Assembly (NCBI GenBank): GCA_019635965.1
Contig: JAHBYK010000019.1
Span: forward strand, 1 to 37,669
Length of the DNA: 37,669 bases
Direction of reading: 5' to 3'
Source: Parvibaculum sp.
GTDB taxonomy: Bacteria > Pseudomonadota > Alphaproteobacteria > Parvibaculales > Parvibaculaceae
Each line of letters starts with the position of its first letter. Position 1 is the first letter of the stretch. Below, piece after piece: positions 26,256-34,527 of the stretch. Both the position numbers and the translations under genes were made by a program. The notes under the pieces are model-generated. The model saw only the letters and a program-made list of their open reading frames with translations, was not told the DNA's origin and did no database searches.

Positions 26256-26735
26256 ATGTCGGATCAGGCCAGCAGCGGCAATCAGGGCGCACAGCTCCGG
26301 GTGCTTACCCAGTATGTGAAGGATCTTTCCTTCGAAAATCCGAACGCGCCGCAGAGCCTCGGTCCGGTTGAGGATCAACCTGCGATCAATCTTCGCGTCG
26401 ATGTCGGCGTGAAGCGGATGAGCGAAACCGATTTCGAGGTGGCGCTCAAGGTTGGCGCGGAAGCGGCAACGAAAGACAAGCCGATGTTCATCGCCGAAGT
26501 CGAATATGCGGCGCTGTTCCGTCTCATCAACATTCCGCCGGCCGATCTCGAGGCCGTTCTCGTGGTCGAATGTCCGCGCCAGATTTTCCCCTTCGCGCGG
26601 CGTATCCTTGCCGATGTGACGCGGGATGGCGGCTTCCCGCCGCTGATGATCGACCCGATCGACTTTGTCAGCCTTTATCAGCAGCGCCGCGAGCAGATGG
26701 CGGCGCAGGTGGAAAACGCCGCCAAGCCGAACTGA
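26256..26735 (+). CDS. secB: SecB export chaperone
   Basis: 159 aa. A tetrameric cytoplasmic chaperone that keeps preproteins unfolded and passes them to SecA. Typical features: QYVKDLSFENPNAPQ near the N-terminus, the basic/hydrophobic strand region INLRVDVGVKR, and CPRQIFPFARRILADVTRDGGFPPLMIDPIDF at the C-terminal side. The ATG at 26256 has ACGAGG directly upstream. The open frame from 26190 is not supported. The stop is 3 bp from the convergent dnaQ stop. Confidence 0.97.
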   Translation: MSDQASSGNQGAQLRVLTQYVKDLSFENPNAPQSLGPVEDQPAINLRVDVGVKRMSETDFEVALKVGAEAATKDKPMFIAEVEYAALFRLINIPPADLEAVLVVECPRQIFPFARRILADVTRDGGFPPLMIDPIDFVSLYQQRREQMAAQVENAAKPN

Positions 26736-26738
26736 GGC

Positions 26739-27431
26739 TCATTCCTTCGCAAGCGCCGTCCAGAGCGGTGTGCCGCCAAGACTTGCGATGAAGGCGTCAT
26801 GCGCCTCGCGCTCGGCATCGGTGAGGCGCGGCGGCAGGGCGGCGGGGCGCGGTTCGCGCGCGGTGCGCCTTGCGCCGCCGCCCGCGCCTGCAACATCCGC
26901 CTGCAACACAAGGCCCGGCTGCCTTCCGCCCATCAGCTCCAGATAGACTTCCGCCAGAAGCTCGCTGTCGAGCAGCGCGCCATGCTTGGTGCGGCCGGAA
27001 TTGTCGACATTGAAGCGGCGGCAGAGCGCATCGAGATTGTTCTGTGCGCCGGGAAACTTCTTGCGGGCAATGTCGAGCGTGTCGATGGCGCGCGACAGCG
27101 GCAGCGGCGCGCGGCCTGCCGCCTTCAGCTCCCAGTTGATGAAGCCCATGTCGAAGCTCGCATTATGGATGACGAGCGGATCGTCGCCGATGAAGGCGAG
27201 GAACTCGTCGGCGATCTCGGCGAATTTCGGCTTGCCGCGCAGGAATGCCGTCGAGAGCCCATGCACCTGATAGGCGCCATCGGGCATGTCGCGCTCGGGA
27301 TCGATATAGGTGTGGAAGGTCCTGCCCGTCGCCACATGATTGAAAAGCTCGAGGCAGCCGATTTCGACGAGGCGGTGCCCGTCCTGCGGGCTCAGGCCCG
27401 TGGTTTCCGTGTCGAGCACGATTTCGCGCAT
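26739..27431 (-). CDS. dnaQ: DNA polymerase III epsilon subunit (3'-5' exonuclease)
   Basis: 230 aa, the replicative proofreading subunit. The DEDDh exonuclease motifs are present: [10 protein letters not shown] (Asp7, Glu9), [10 protein letters not shown], and [20 protein letters not shown] with the catalytic His/Asp. The C-terminal part after about residue 180 is the flexible polymerase-binding tail, ending near [14 protein letters not shown]. Its place beside coaE and secB is the usual one for alphaproteobacteria close to the origin. The VOC gene lies upstream. Confidence 0.97.
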   Translation of the reverse strand: MREIVLDTETTGLSPQDGHRLVEIGCLELFNHVATGRTFHTYIDPERDMPDGAYQVHGLSTAFLRGKPKFAEIADEFLAFIGDDPLVIHNASFDMGFINWELKAAGRAPLPLSRAIDTLDIARKKFPGAQNNLDALCRRFNVDNSGRTKHGALLDSELLAEVYLELMGGRQPGLVLQADVAGAGGGARRTAREPRPAALPPRLTDAEREAHDAFIASLGGTPLWTALAKE

Positions 27432-27487
27432 CTGTCTTTTCCCGTATCGCCCGCGCCTTCCCCCGAAGGCGTTGTTACGAGTCTCGC

Positions 27488-27916
27488 CTATTCGCGCGCA
27501 AAATGGAACGATCCATCTTCGCCGATCCGCCCGCCCGGATTCCAGGCGACTTCCCAGATGTGATTGTCGGGATCGGCGAAATAGCCGGTATAGCCGCCCC
27601 AGAAGGCATCCTGACCGGATTTCAAAATGCGCCCGCCCGCGGCTTCGGCCTCCGCGAGCACAAGATCGACCTCATGCTTCTCGCGCACATTATGGGCGAG
27701 GGCGACGCCGGAAAAACCTTCGCCATAGGGCGCGACCTTCGCATCTTCCGCCAGCGCCTCCCGGCCGAACAGCGCAAAGACGATGCCGCCGCACTGGAAG
27801 AAGGCGACGCTTTCATTGCTCTGGCGCAGCGCCTTCCAGCCCAGCCTTTCGTAGAAGGCCCTTGCGCGCGCGACATCCGAAACGCCGAGCGTGATGAAGC
27901 TGATGCGCTGTTCCAT
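27488..27916 (-). CDS. VOC-family (glyoxalase/bleomycin-resistance-like) protein
   Basis: 142 aa with the paired beta-alpha-beta-beta-beta modules of the vicinal oxygen chelate fold. It opens [26 protein letters not shown], has [18 protein letters not shown] in the middle, and ends [24 protein letters not shown], the typical C-terminal metal-ligand Glu region. The substrate is unknown: the family covers glyoxalases, epimerases and drug-binding proteins. It sits between coaE and dnaQ, which are usually adjacent, so it looks like a lineage-specific insertion. Its GC content is normal. Confidence 0.88.
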   Translation of the reverse strand: MEQRISFITLGVSDVARARAFYERLGWKALRQSNESVAFFQCGGIVFALFGREALAEDAKVAPYGEGFSGVALAHNVREKHEVDLVLAEAEAAGGRILKSGQDAFWGGYTGYFADPDNHIWEVAWNPGGRIGEDGSFHFARE

Positions 27917-27939
27917 GCGCTGTCCTTCCTATTTCGTGC

Positions 27940-28569
27940 CTATTTCGTGGCGGCGAGACGCTCCTTCAGAACCTTGCCCTCGCGCGTCTTGAGAGCTTCG
28001 ACGATCGCCGCCACCTGAGCACGGGCATGATCGAGCCCCTTGTCGCTTTCGACGATGAAATCGGCGCGCTTGCGCTTTTCGGCGTCGGGCACCTGCTTGG
28101 CGTGAATGGCGGCGAATTTCGCTTCGTCCATGTCGGGCCGCGCGAGCACACGCGTCTTCTGGAGATCATAGGGCGCCGAAACCACGACGACCACATCGAC
28201 GCGCGTCTCGCCGCCCGTTTCATAGAGAAGCGGGATGTCGAGCACGACCATATGCGCGCCCGCTTCCATATGCTCGCGCAGGAAGTTCATCTGGGCCTCG
28301 CCGACCAGCGGATGGACGATCGCTTCGAGTTTGCGCATCTCGTCGGGAAGACCGAGGACACAGCGCGACAATGCCTTGCGGTCCACCGCGTCGTCGACAA
28401 TCGCCGAAGGAAAGGCGGCGCGGATCGGCTCGCCCGCCTTGCCGCCCTTTTCATAGAGCTTGTGGACGGCGGCATCCGCGTCATAGACCGGCACGCCGAG
28501 CGCGCGGAACATTTTTGCGGTTTCCGATTTTCCCATCCCGATGGAACCCGTCAGGCCGACAAGCAGCAT
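27940..28569 (-). CDS. coaE: Dephospho-CoA kinase
   Basis: 209 aa. It phosphorylates the ribose 3'-OH of dephospho-CoA, the last step of CoA synthesis (coaA, the first step, is also in this window). The P-loop GLTGSIGMGKS is at residues 5-15. The core DADAAVHKLYEKGG and the DIPLLYETGGE lid segment are typical. The ATG at 28569 has AGGGAGAAAGAG upstream. The open frame to 28602 overlaps aroE and is not used. It lies 10 bp after the aroE stop. Confidence 0.96.
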   Translation of the reverse strand: MLLVGLTGSIGMGKSETAKMFRALGVPVYDADAAVHKLYEKGGKAGEPIRAAFPSAIVDDAVDRKALSRCVLGLPDEMRKLEAIVHPLVGEAQMNFLREHMEAGAHMVVLDIPLLYETGGETRVDVVVVVSAPYDLQKTRVLARPDMDEAKFAAIHAKQVPDAEKRKRADFIVESDKGLDHARAQVAAIVEALKTREGKVLKERLAATK

Positions 28570-28579
28570 CTCTTTCTCC

Positions 28580-29422
28580 CTATTTGCCAGCGATATCGGC
28601 AAGCACGAGGCGGCGCAGCTCTTCCGTCACCTCGGGCCGCACACCGAACCAGGCTTCGAAGCCCGGCACCGCCTGATGCAGCAACATGCCAAGCCCGTCG
28701 ACCGTCTCATGGCCGGCTTCGCGGGCGCGGCGGAGGAGGCCTGTTTCGAGCGGCGTGTAGACGATGTCTGTGACGAGCGCCGTTTGCGGCAGCGGCGAAA
28801 GGTCGATCTCGACGTCGTTCTCGCCCTTCATGCCAAGCGTCGTCGTGTTGACGAGAAGGCCGGCGCCTTCAAGCGCCTTTGCCGTTTGCGCGGCAGGTAT
28901 GACCCTTGCGGATTTGAGGCCGATTTCCTCGATCAGCGCCTCGGCGCGGCCCGCCGTGCGGTTGACGATGCGGATTTCCGGCGCGCCTTCATCCTCAAGC
29001 GCGGCGGCAATGGCGCGCGCCGCGCCACCCGCGCCAAGGATCACGGCGGGGCCCTTGTCCGCCCGCCACCGGGCAGCGCGGTCCTTCAGATTGGCGATGA
29101 AGCCATAGCCATCCGTGTTGCGGCCTTCGAGGCCGCCATCGGCAAGCGTGACGATGGTGTTGACCGCCTTGAGGCGGCGGGCCATGGCATCGTGCCGCCC
29201 CAGCGCGGCAAAGGCCACTTCCTTGTGCGGTACGGTGACATTGGCGCCGATATATCCGAGGGCCTGGAGATTGCGGATCGTCTCGCCGGCGCCATCGGGC
29301 GCGACGGCGAAGCGGACATATTCCGCATCCTCGATCCCATATTCCGCAATCCAGTGATTATGAATGAGGGGCGAGCGCGAATGGGCGACGGGCCAGCCGA
29401 TGACGCAGACTCTTCTTGTCAT
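28580..29422 (-). CDS. aroE: Shikimate dehydrogenase
   Basis: 280 aa. NADPH-dependent reduction of 3-dehydroshikimate in aromatic amino acid synthesis. The substrate loop [11 protein letters not shown] follows the start, the catalytic Lys67 lies in [10 protein letters not shown], and GRNTDGYGF supplies the aspartate partner. The cofactor loop is [12 protein letters not shown]. The ATG overlaps the maf stop by four bases (ATGA), so the two are coupled. Confidence 0.97.
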   Translation of the reverse strand: MTRRVCVIGWPVAHSRSPLIHNHWIAEYGIEDAEYVRFAVAPDGAGETIRNLQALGYIGANVTVPHKEVAFAALGRHDAMARRLKAVNTIVTLADGGLEGRNTDGYGFIANLKDRAARWRADKGPAVILGAGGAARAIAAALEDEGAPEIRIVNRTAGRAEALIEEIGLKSARVIPAAQTAKALEGAGLLVNTTTLGMKGENDVEIDLSPLPQTALVTDIVYTPLETGLLRRAREAGHETVDGLGMLLHQAVPGFEAWFGVRPEVTEELRRLVLADIAGK

Positions 29423-30045
29423 GCGCGGACCACTCCGTTGCGGCGAAGTTCGGCAAGGAGCGGCAGCATGGGAAGCCCCAGGATCGAGAAGTAATCGCCC
29501 TCGATCCTGTCGAAGAGCTGAACGCCCGGCCCTTCGAGCTGATAACAGCCGACGCTCTTCATCACCATGCTGCCGGTCTCGGCAAGATAATGATCGAGGA
29601 AGCGATCCGAAAACGCGCGCATGGTGAGAACCGCGCGCGCGGAATGGCGCCAGACCGTGGCGCCGTCCTTCACAAGCACGAGGCCCGAGTGAAGAATATG
29701 CGCGCGGCCGCGAAATTCGGTGAGGTTTGCGCGCGCCTCGCTCATGCTTTTCGGCTTGTCATAGCGTTTGCCCATGCAGGACAGGATCTGATCCGCGCCG
29801 ATCACAAGCGCGCCGGGAAATCTTGCCGATACGGCAAGCGCCTTTTCTTCCGCAAGTTTCAGCGCGAGTGCATCGGTCGCGGCATCGCGCTCAAGATCGC
29901 CTTCAGCGAATCCGGCCTTGATCGCATCTTCATCGGCGCGCGAATCCACCGCCTCGAATTCGAGTCCGGCATTGCGCAGCAGCGTCTGGCGCACCGAACT
30001 TGCCGAAGCGAGAATGAGTTTCGTGCTTTCCGCCGTTTCCGTCAT
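29419..30045 (-). CDS. maf: Maf/YceF-type nucleotide pyrophosphatase
   Basis: 208 aa. Maf proteins hydrolyse non-canonical or modified nucleoside triphosphates (dTTP/UTP or m7GTP depending on subfamily). Seen: [14 protein letters not shown] near the start, [22 protein letters not shown] and [27 protein letters not shown]. The ATG at 30045 is preferred to a TTG at 30054 that would overlap ppsR. It lies 5 bp after ppsR and overlaps aroE, forming a ppsR-maf-aroE-coaE string. Confidence 0.93.
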   Translation of the reverse strand: MTETAESTKLILASASSVRQTLLRNAGLEFEAVDSRADEDAIKAGFAEGDLERDAATDALALKLAEEKALAVSARFPGALVIGADQILSCMGKRYDKPKSMSEARANLTEFRGRAHILHSGLVLVKDGATVWRHSARAVLTMRAFSDRFLDHYLAETGSMVMKSVGCYQLEGPGVQLFDRIEGDYFSILGLPMLPLLAELRRNGVVRA

Positions 30046-30050
30046 GGCAA

Positions 30051-30875
30051 TCAACCCGCGCGCTGGCGCTCATTATAGAGATTGAGCACGGCGGCCGCCG
30101 TTTCCTCGATCGAGCGGCGCGTGACATCGATCACCGGCCAGCCATTCTTGGCAAAGAGACGGCGCGCGAAGGTAATTTCCTCGGCAACCGCATCGGGCGC
30201 CACATAATCCGTGTCGGTATTCTCGTGCAGCGAAAGAAGGCGGTTCTTCCTGATTTGCACCAGGCGATCGGGACTTGTCGTCAAGCCGACAATCAGCGGC
30301 TGCGTCGCCGTTTCGAGGTCGGCAGGCAGGGGCACATTGGGCACGATCGGAATATTCGCGGCCTTGATGCCGCGATTTGCCAGATAGATGCAGGTCGGCG
30401 TCTTCGAGGTACGGCTCACGCCGAGAAGAATGATATCGGCATCGTTGAGATCGCCGGCGGATTGCCCGTCATCATGGCTCATCGTGTAATTCAGCGCCTC
30501 GATGCGGCTGAAATATTCCGCATCCATCGTGTGCTGAGAGCCGGGCTTGTGCGAGCTTTCCTTGCCGAGATACTGGCCGAGCGCCTTCATCGCGGGATCG
30601 AGCACGGAAATGCAGGGCGTCTGCAATTCGGCGCAGCGTTTTTCGAGCCGCCCGCGCAGCTCGTCATTGACCATGGTGAACATCACGATGCCAGGCGCAT
30701 TCTCGATCTCGCTGAGCACGCGCTCGAGCTGCTTCGGGCCCCTGACCAGCGCATAGACATGTTCCACGGGCCGCGCGTCCTCGAACTGGGCGCAGGCGGC
30801 GCGCGCGACCATGTTCAGCGTTTCGCCGGTCGCATCCGATACGAGATGGAGATGGAATACGCGCTTGCTCGACAT
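30051..30875 (-). CDS. ppsR: Pyruvate, phosphate dikinase/PEP synthase regulatory protein (DUF299)
   Basis: 274 aa. A bifunctional kinase/pyrophosphorylase that switches PEP synthase or PPDK by ADP-dependent threonine phosphorylation and Pi-dependent dephosphorylation. The P-loop GVSRTSKT is at residues 152-159, followed by CIYLANRGI. The N-terminus FHLHLVSDATGETL is the DUF299 signature. The ATG at 30875 has an excellent AGAGGAAA ribosome site. The open frame to 31163 runs through the intergenic gap and is not coding. The homologue lies beside hemE and the origin in Caulobacter (CC0001) and Rickettsia (RP001). Confidence 0.94.
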   Translation of the reverse strand: MSSKRVFHLHLVSDATGETLNMVARAACAQFEDARPVEHVYALVRGPKQLERVLSEIENAPGIVMFTMVNDELRGRLEKRCAELQTPCISVLDPAMKALGQYLGKESSHKPGSQHTMDAEYFSRIEALNYTMSHDDGQSAGDLNDADIILLGVSRTSKTPTCIYLANRGIKAANIPIVPNVPLPADLETATQPLIVGLTTSPDRLVQIRKNRLLSLHENTDTDYVAPDAVAEEITFARRLFAKNGWPVIDVTRRSIEETAAAVLNLYNERQRAG

Positions 30876-31404
30876 GTCTTTCCTCTTGGCCGGCGGAATT
30901 CCGCCGCGGCTCGCAAAACTATCGGGGAGGCAGGGGAGAGGCCAATTCTTTTTCCGCAAGCCGCATAACAGAAGGGCGGCATATATGAAGCCTGCTTGTG
31001 GATAGCTGTGATTAACGGTGAGAAAGGGCTCGCATCGCGGCGGTACTACCGGGCCATACCCGTCATTCGGATTCGCTGCCCCGATCGATGAGTCCGCTGG
31101 AAAAGTCGAGGCGCTGCTTGCGGAAAACGGGTATGGCCGCGGCCGGGGGCGGCGGGGGCTCACTTGTCCCCGTTATTAACCGGGCGGCAATTTCCATCAT
31201 CCACATGGCAAGTCCCTGCGTAACAAGGCGTGACCGATTGCCGGGCTGCAATCGTCAACAGGCTGTGGCATAGAGGGCGGGTTGCGGTGCCGTCTGGCGC
31301 GGCTTGTGGATGAAACCGGATAAAAGAATGATCCCCGCCATCCACAGCCATCTACCACTATCCACTACTTTCAAGACTCTTCTATAGAGATAGGAAAAGA
31401 ACGA
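30876..31404. other. Putative chromosomal replication origin (oriC)
   Basis: 529 bp with no gene, flanked by ppsR (DUF299, -) and hemE (+), the pair that brackets the experimentally known Caulobacter origin. Genes on each side run outward. DnaA-box-like 9-mers: 30997-31005 (-, CTATCCACA), 31197-31205 (+, TCATCCACA), 31305-31313 (-, TCATCCACA), and weaker at 31338-31346 (CCATCCACA) and 31358-31366 (CTATCCACT). GANTC sites are at 31070, 31090 and 31375. A 12-bp inverted repeat spans 31052-31138. AT-richer stretches lie near 30943-30955, 31173-31179 and 31381-31400. hemE and ppsR promoters must also be here. Confidence 0.75.
31052..31138. repeat. 12-bp inverted repeat inside the putative origin
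   Basis: GGCCATACCCGT at 31052-31063 and its exact reverse complement at 31127-31138, with a 63-nt interior carrying two GANTC sites. It could form a long-armed cruciform or bind a dimeric protein twice. No known origin element that I recall matches it. Confidence 0.7.
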
Positions 31405-32457
31405 GTGAGCGATCGAAAGGCTCCCGAGAAGAAGCTTCTCAAGGCCCTTGCAGGCGAGAAGACCGATAGTCCGCCCATCTGGCTGATGCGCCAGGCCGGA
31501 CGCTATCTGCCGGAATACCGCAAGGTGAGGGCAGAGGCAGGCAGCTTTCTCGATCTTTGCTATTCGCCGAAGCTCGCGGAAGAAGTGACGCTCCAGCCGA
31601 TCAGGCGTTATGGCTTCGATGCGGCGATCCTCTTTTCAGATATTCTCGTGGTGCCTGATGCGCTCGGCCAGAAGGTCGCCTTCAAGGAGGGCGAGGGGCC
31701 GGTTCTCGACCCCGTGACGGATTCGGCAGGCATTGCTGCGCTCGGCAGCCCTTCGGGCGTCAAGGCGGCGCTCGCGCCGGTCTATGAGACGGTTTCGCGG
31801 CTGAAGCAGAGCCTGCCTGCCGATGTCACGCTGATCGGCTTTGCCGGCGCGCCCTGGACGGTTGCGACCTATATGGTCGGCGGCCGCGGCAGCCCGGATC
31901 AGGCAGCGGCGAAGCTCCTTGCCTATCGTGAGCCCGATACATTCCAGAAGCTCATCGACATTCTGGTCGAGGCAACCGTCGAGCATCTCTCGGCGCAGGT
32001 CGAGGCAGGCGCCGAAGCCCTCCAGATCTTCGATACCTGGGCGGGCTCCCTGCCGGAACTTTCCTTCGAGCGTTTTGCGCTCAAACCGGCCAGGGCGATC
32101 CGGGCGAAGCTCAAGGCGCGGTTTCCGCATGTGCCGGTGATTGCCTTCCCGCGCGGGGCGGGCGGCATGGCGGAGCATTATTTCCGCGAGACGGGCGTCG
32201 AGGGCTTGAGCCTCGATACAGGCGTCTCGCCCCTTGTGGCGCGGGACAGGCTCCAGCCCATCGGTTGCCTCCAGGGCAATCTCGATCCCCTGCTCCTCGT
32301 GGCCGGCGGGGCGGAAATGCGGGCCCAGGCGGCCCATATTCTTGAGGCGCTGGGGCATGGGCCCTTCATCTTCAATCTCGGCCACGGCATCGTGCCGCAG
32401 ACCCCGCCGGAGCATGTCGGCGAGCTTGTCAGGCTGGTAAAGGACTTCGGGGCATGA
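31405..32457 (+). CDS. hemE: Uroporphyrinogen decarboxylase
   Basis: 350 aa. Decarboxylates the four acetates of uroporphyrinogen III to coproporphyrinogen III in heme synthesis. The N-terminal signature PPIWLMRQAGRYLPEYR and the second signature GFAGAPWTVATYMVGG are intact. The start is a GTG with AGGAAA upstream. An ATG is not available near the conserved N-terminus. It is the first gene to the right of the putative origin and overlaps hemH by ATGA at 32454-32457. Confidence 0.98.
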   Translation: MSDRKAPEKKLLKALAGEKTDSPPIWLMRQAGRYLPEYRKVRAEAGSFLDLCYSPKLAEEVTLQPIRRYGFDAAILFSDILVVPDALGQKVAFKEGEGPVLDPVTDSAGIAALGSPSGVKAALAPVYETVSRLKQSLPADVTLIGFAGAPWTVATYMVGGRGSPDQAAAKLLAYREPDTFQKLIDILVEATVEHLSAQVEAGAEALQIFDTWAGSLPELSFERFALKPARAIRAKLKARFPHVPVIAFPRGAGGMAEHYFRETGVEGLSLDTGVSPLVARDRLQPIGCLQGNLDPLLLVAGGAEMRAQAAHILEALGHGPFIFNLGHGIVPQTPPEHVGELVRLVKDFGA

Positions 32458-33497
32458 CGAAAAGGAAAGTTGCGATCATCCTTTTCAATCTCGGCGGGCC
32501 GGATGGCCCGGCGGCGGTGGAGCCCTTCCTGTTCAACCTGTTCAACGATCCGGCGATCATCCGCGTGCCGAACCCGATCCGCTGGCTGATTGCCAAGATC
32601 GTCTCGAAGCGCCGGGCGCCGGTGGCAAGGGAGATCTATGCCGAGCTTGGCGGCGGTTCGCCCATCGTGCCGCTGACCGAAGAACAGGGCCGCGCTTTGG
32701 AGGCCGCATTAGCCGGCGGCGAGTCCGATTATCGCACCTTCATCGCCATGCGCTATTGGCACCCCTTTGCGGATGAGGCAGCCGCCGCCGCCAAGGCCTG
32801 GGGTGCCGATGAATTGGTGCTGCTGCCGCTCTATCCGCAATATTCGACCACCACGACCGAGAGCTCGCTGCGCGACTGGGAGCGGGCTGCGGCCAAGGCC
32901 GGGCTTGCCGTCCCGGCAAGGTCGGTCTGCTGTTACCCCACCGAACAGGGTTTCGTTGCTGGCTATGCCTCGCTTCTGAAACAGGCGATTGCCCAGGCGG
33001 GTGGCCATGAGGGCTGGCGTGTGCTGCTTTCCGCCCATGGGCTGCCCAGGAAAGTGATCGAACAGGGCGATCCCTATCAGGCGCAGGTCGAACAGAGCTG
33101 CCGGGCCATTGTCGAGGCGACGGGGATTGAGGGGCTCGACTGGCTGACCACCTATCAGAGCCGGGTCGGGCCGCTCGAATGGATCGGGCCTGCGACGGAC
33201 ACGGAAATCGAGCGGGCGGGCGCCGAGGGCAAGAGCCTCATCGTTCTGCCGGTCGCCTTCGTCTCCGAACATTCCGAAACGCTCGTCGAGCTCGACAAGG
33301 AATATGGCCATCTGGCGCGGGAAAGCGGCGTCCCGAACTACATAAGGGTGCCGGCGCTCGGCACGGAACCTCAATTCATTCAAGGACTTGCCCGTCTCGT
33401 CCGCGAGGCGATGGGCCGCGACACGATTCTCTGCCCGGAAGATGCGGAAGGCCATGTCTGCATCCGCAATGCCGGTCTCAGGACGATCCGCGCCTGA
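32454..33497 (+). CDS. hemH: Ferrochelatase
   Basis: 347 aa. Inserts Fe2+ into protoporphyrin IX, the last step of heme synthesis. The sequence shows ILFNLGGPDGPAAVEPFL at the N-terminus, the LLSAHGLPRKVIEQGDPY segment with the metal-binding histidine, and LPVAFVSEHSETLVELD with the second conserved His/Glu set. The start overlaps the hemE stop (ATGA), so translation is coupled. hemJ follows after 29 bp. Confidence 0.97.
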   Translation: MTKRKVAIILFNLGGPDGPAAVEPFLFNLFNDPAIIRVPNPIRWLIAKIVSKRRAPVAREIYAELGGGSPIVPLTEEQGRALEAALAGGESDYRTFIAMRYWHPFADEAAAAAKAWGADELVLLPLYPQYSTTTTESSLRDWERAAAKAGLAVPARSVCCYPTEQGFVAGYASLLKQAIAQAGGHEGWRVLLSAHGLPRKVIEQGDPYQAQVEQSCRAIVEATGIEGLDWLTTYQSRVGPLEWIGPATDTEIERAGAEGKSLIVLPVAFVSEHSETLVELDKEYGHLARESGVPNYIRVPALGTEPQFIQGLARLVREAMGRDTILCPEDAEGHVCIRNAGLRTIRA

Positions 33498-33526
33498 AGA
33501 AAAGCCAGTAAAGGAACAAGAAGAAG

Positions 33527-33970
33527 ATGGATTTTCTTGCCGGTTACTATGTCTGGATCAAGGCGCTTCACATCATTTCGGTGATCTTCTGGATCGCCGG
33601 CATGGCCTATCTGCCGCGTCTCTTCGTCTATCACGCCGAGGCAAAGCCCGGTTCGGAGACCTCGGAGCTTTTCAAGGTGATGGAGCGAAGGCTTCTCAGG
33701 GGCATCATCAACCCCTCGATGATCGCCGCCTTCCTGTTCGGCGGATTGATGCTGGCGCTCAATCCCGCGCTTTTCTCCGACCACTGGATGCAGGTGAAGC
33801 TCGTTCTGGTGCTTGGGCTCGGGGGCATCCACGGCGCCTTTTCGCGCTGGCGGCGGGATTTCGAGCGGGACGAGAACCGCCGCCCCGCCCGGTTCTACCG
33901 CATCGTCAACGAGGTGCCGCTCGTGCTCGTCATCTTCATCGTGCTGCTCGCGGTCCCGAAGCCCTTTTGA
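33527..33970 (+). CDS. hemJ: HemJ-type protoporphyrinogen IX oxidase
   Basis: 147 aa with four membrane helices (about residues 10-32, 62-80, 88-104 and 128-144). His15 in KALHIISVIFW, RLFVYHAEA, and Lys91 in MQVKLVLVLGLGGIHGAFSRW are the residues expected of HemJ, which oxidises protoporphyrinogen IX. It follows hemH with a purine-rich ribosome site, completing hemE-hemH-hemJ. That heme context makes HemJ the best call among related CopD-type membrane proteins. Confidence 0.9.
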   Translation: MDFLAGYYVWIKALHIISVIFWIAGMAYLPRLFVYHAEAKPGSETSELFKVMERRLLRGIINPSMIAAFLFGGLMLALNPALFSDHWMQVKLVLVLGLGGIHGAFSRWRRDFERDENRRPARFYRIVNEVPLVLVIFIVLLAVPKPF

Positions 33971-33978
33971 GGTCAGAG

Positions 33979-34428
33979 TCACGCCACAGATGCAGGCTTT
34001 CGTTTGGCAACATCTGCGTGAAGAGCATCAAGGTTCATCACGAATGAAAATGTCAGTTGGCCAGACTTTGAAATTTCTGCGAGTACGTCCTTTTTGGTAC
34101 GCAAATAAACTTCGTTTCCGTCTGAGCAGATAAAGCGTTTGGGCATTTGACCAGGTGTGATTTCAGTAAACTTCTCTCGCAGATTGTTCAGGGAGTTTCT
34201 GACTTTTTTGACTGAGACGCCCTTATCAAGCAGATGTTTCACAGTCCGTAGCAGAACCACATCCGCAAACTCGAATTCTCTCATGCGTCCCCGACCACGG
34301 CGTCCAGCGACTGCGGGAGTCACGATTTCCATCCGGCAGAGATAGTCAATCATCTCCTCTGAGAGGTTGGTCCAAACGCTCACCTGACGCAGCGTAAAGC
34401 GTGATTCGTCGGTCAATGGACTGTCCAT
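33979..34428 (-). CDS. MerR-type helix-turn-helix regulator in an AT-rich islet
   Basis: 149 aa from ATG 34428. Residues about 11-75 read as a MerR winged helix: FTLRQVSVWTNLSEEMIDYLCRMEI, then REFEFADVVLLRTVKHLLDKGVSVKKVRNSL. The C-terminal 60 residues have no obvious effector or metal site (only one Cys). Base composition is much more AT-rich than the flanking core genes, which suggests horizontal transfer. A TTG at 34443 would add five residues, but the ATG sits at the end of an 11-bp dyad likely to be its operator. It is convergent with hemJ (stops 8 bp apart). Targets are unknown. Confidence 0.8.
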   Translation of the reverse strand: MDSPLTDESRFTLRQVSVWTNLSEEMIDYLCRMEIVTPAVAGRRGRGRMREFEFADVVLLRTVKHLLDKGVSVKKVRNSLNNLREKFTEITPGQMPKRFICSDGNEVYLRTKKDVLAEISKSGQLTFSFVMNLDALHADVAKRKPASVA

Positions 34429-34460
34429 TACTTCTAATTTCAAGCGAACTTAGAAGTAAT
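34427..34460. promoter_or_regulatory. 11-bp inverted repeat overlapping the MerR-type start codon
   Basis: ATTACTTCTAA (34427-34437) and its exact reverse complement TTAGAAGTAAT (34450-34460), with a 12-nt spacer. The left arm includes the first two bases of the MerR-gene ATG. Position and symmetry suit autoregulation by the MerR protein. Confidence 0.6.
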
Positions 34461-34470
34461 ACCCGAAATA

Positions 34471-34489
34471 TTACCTATGGTTAAGGTAA
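34471..34489. promoter_or_regulatory. Second dyad between the MerR gene and the micro-ORF
   Basis: TTACCT (34471-34476) and AGGTAA (34484-34489) with a 7-nt spacer, in an AT-rich stretch. MerR-type operators are often such short dyads. The exact promoters could not be fixed. Confidence 0.4.
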
Positions 34490-34527
34490 ATTATCGACCT
34501 ACTATATTTGGTGAATTTTGAAGGAAC

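Noticed and set aside
30876..31163. Upstream extension of the ppsR frame into the intergenic gap
   Set aside because: The ATG at 30875 has a perfect ribosome site and starts the conserved domain. The extension lacks similarity and covers the putative origin.
30999..31180. CtrA-type sites (TTAA-N7-TTAA) in the putative origin
   Set aside because: Only single half-sites are present (TTAAC near 31012 and TTAACC near 31176), with no correctly spaced pair, so CtrA control is not supported.
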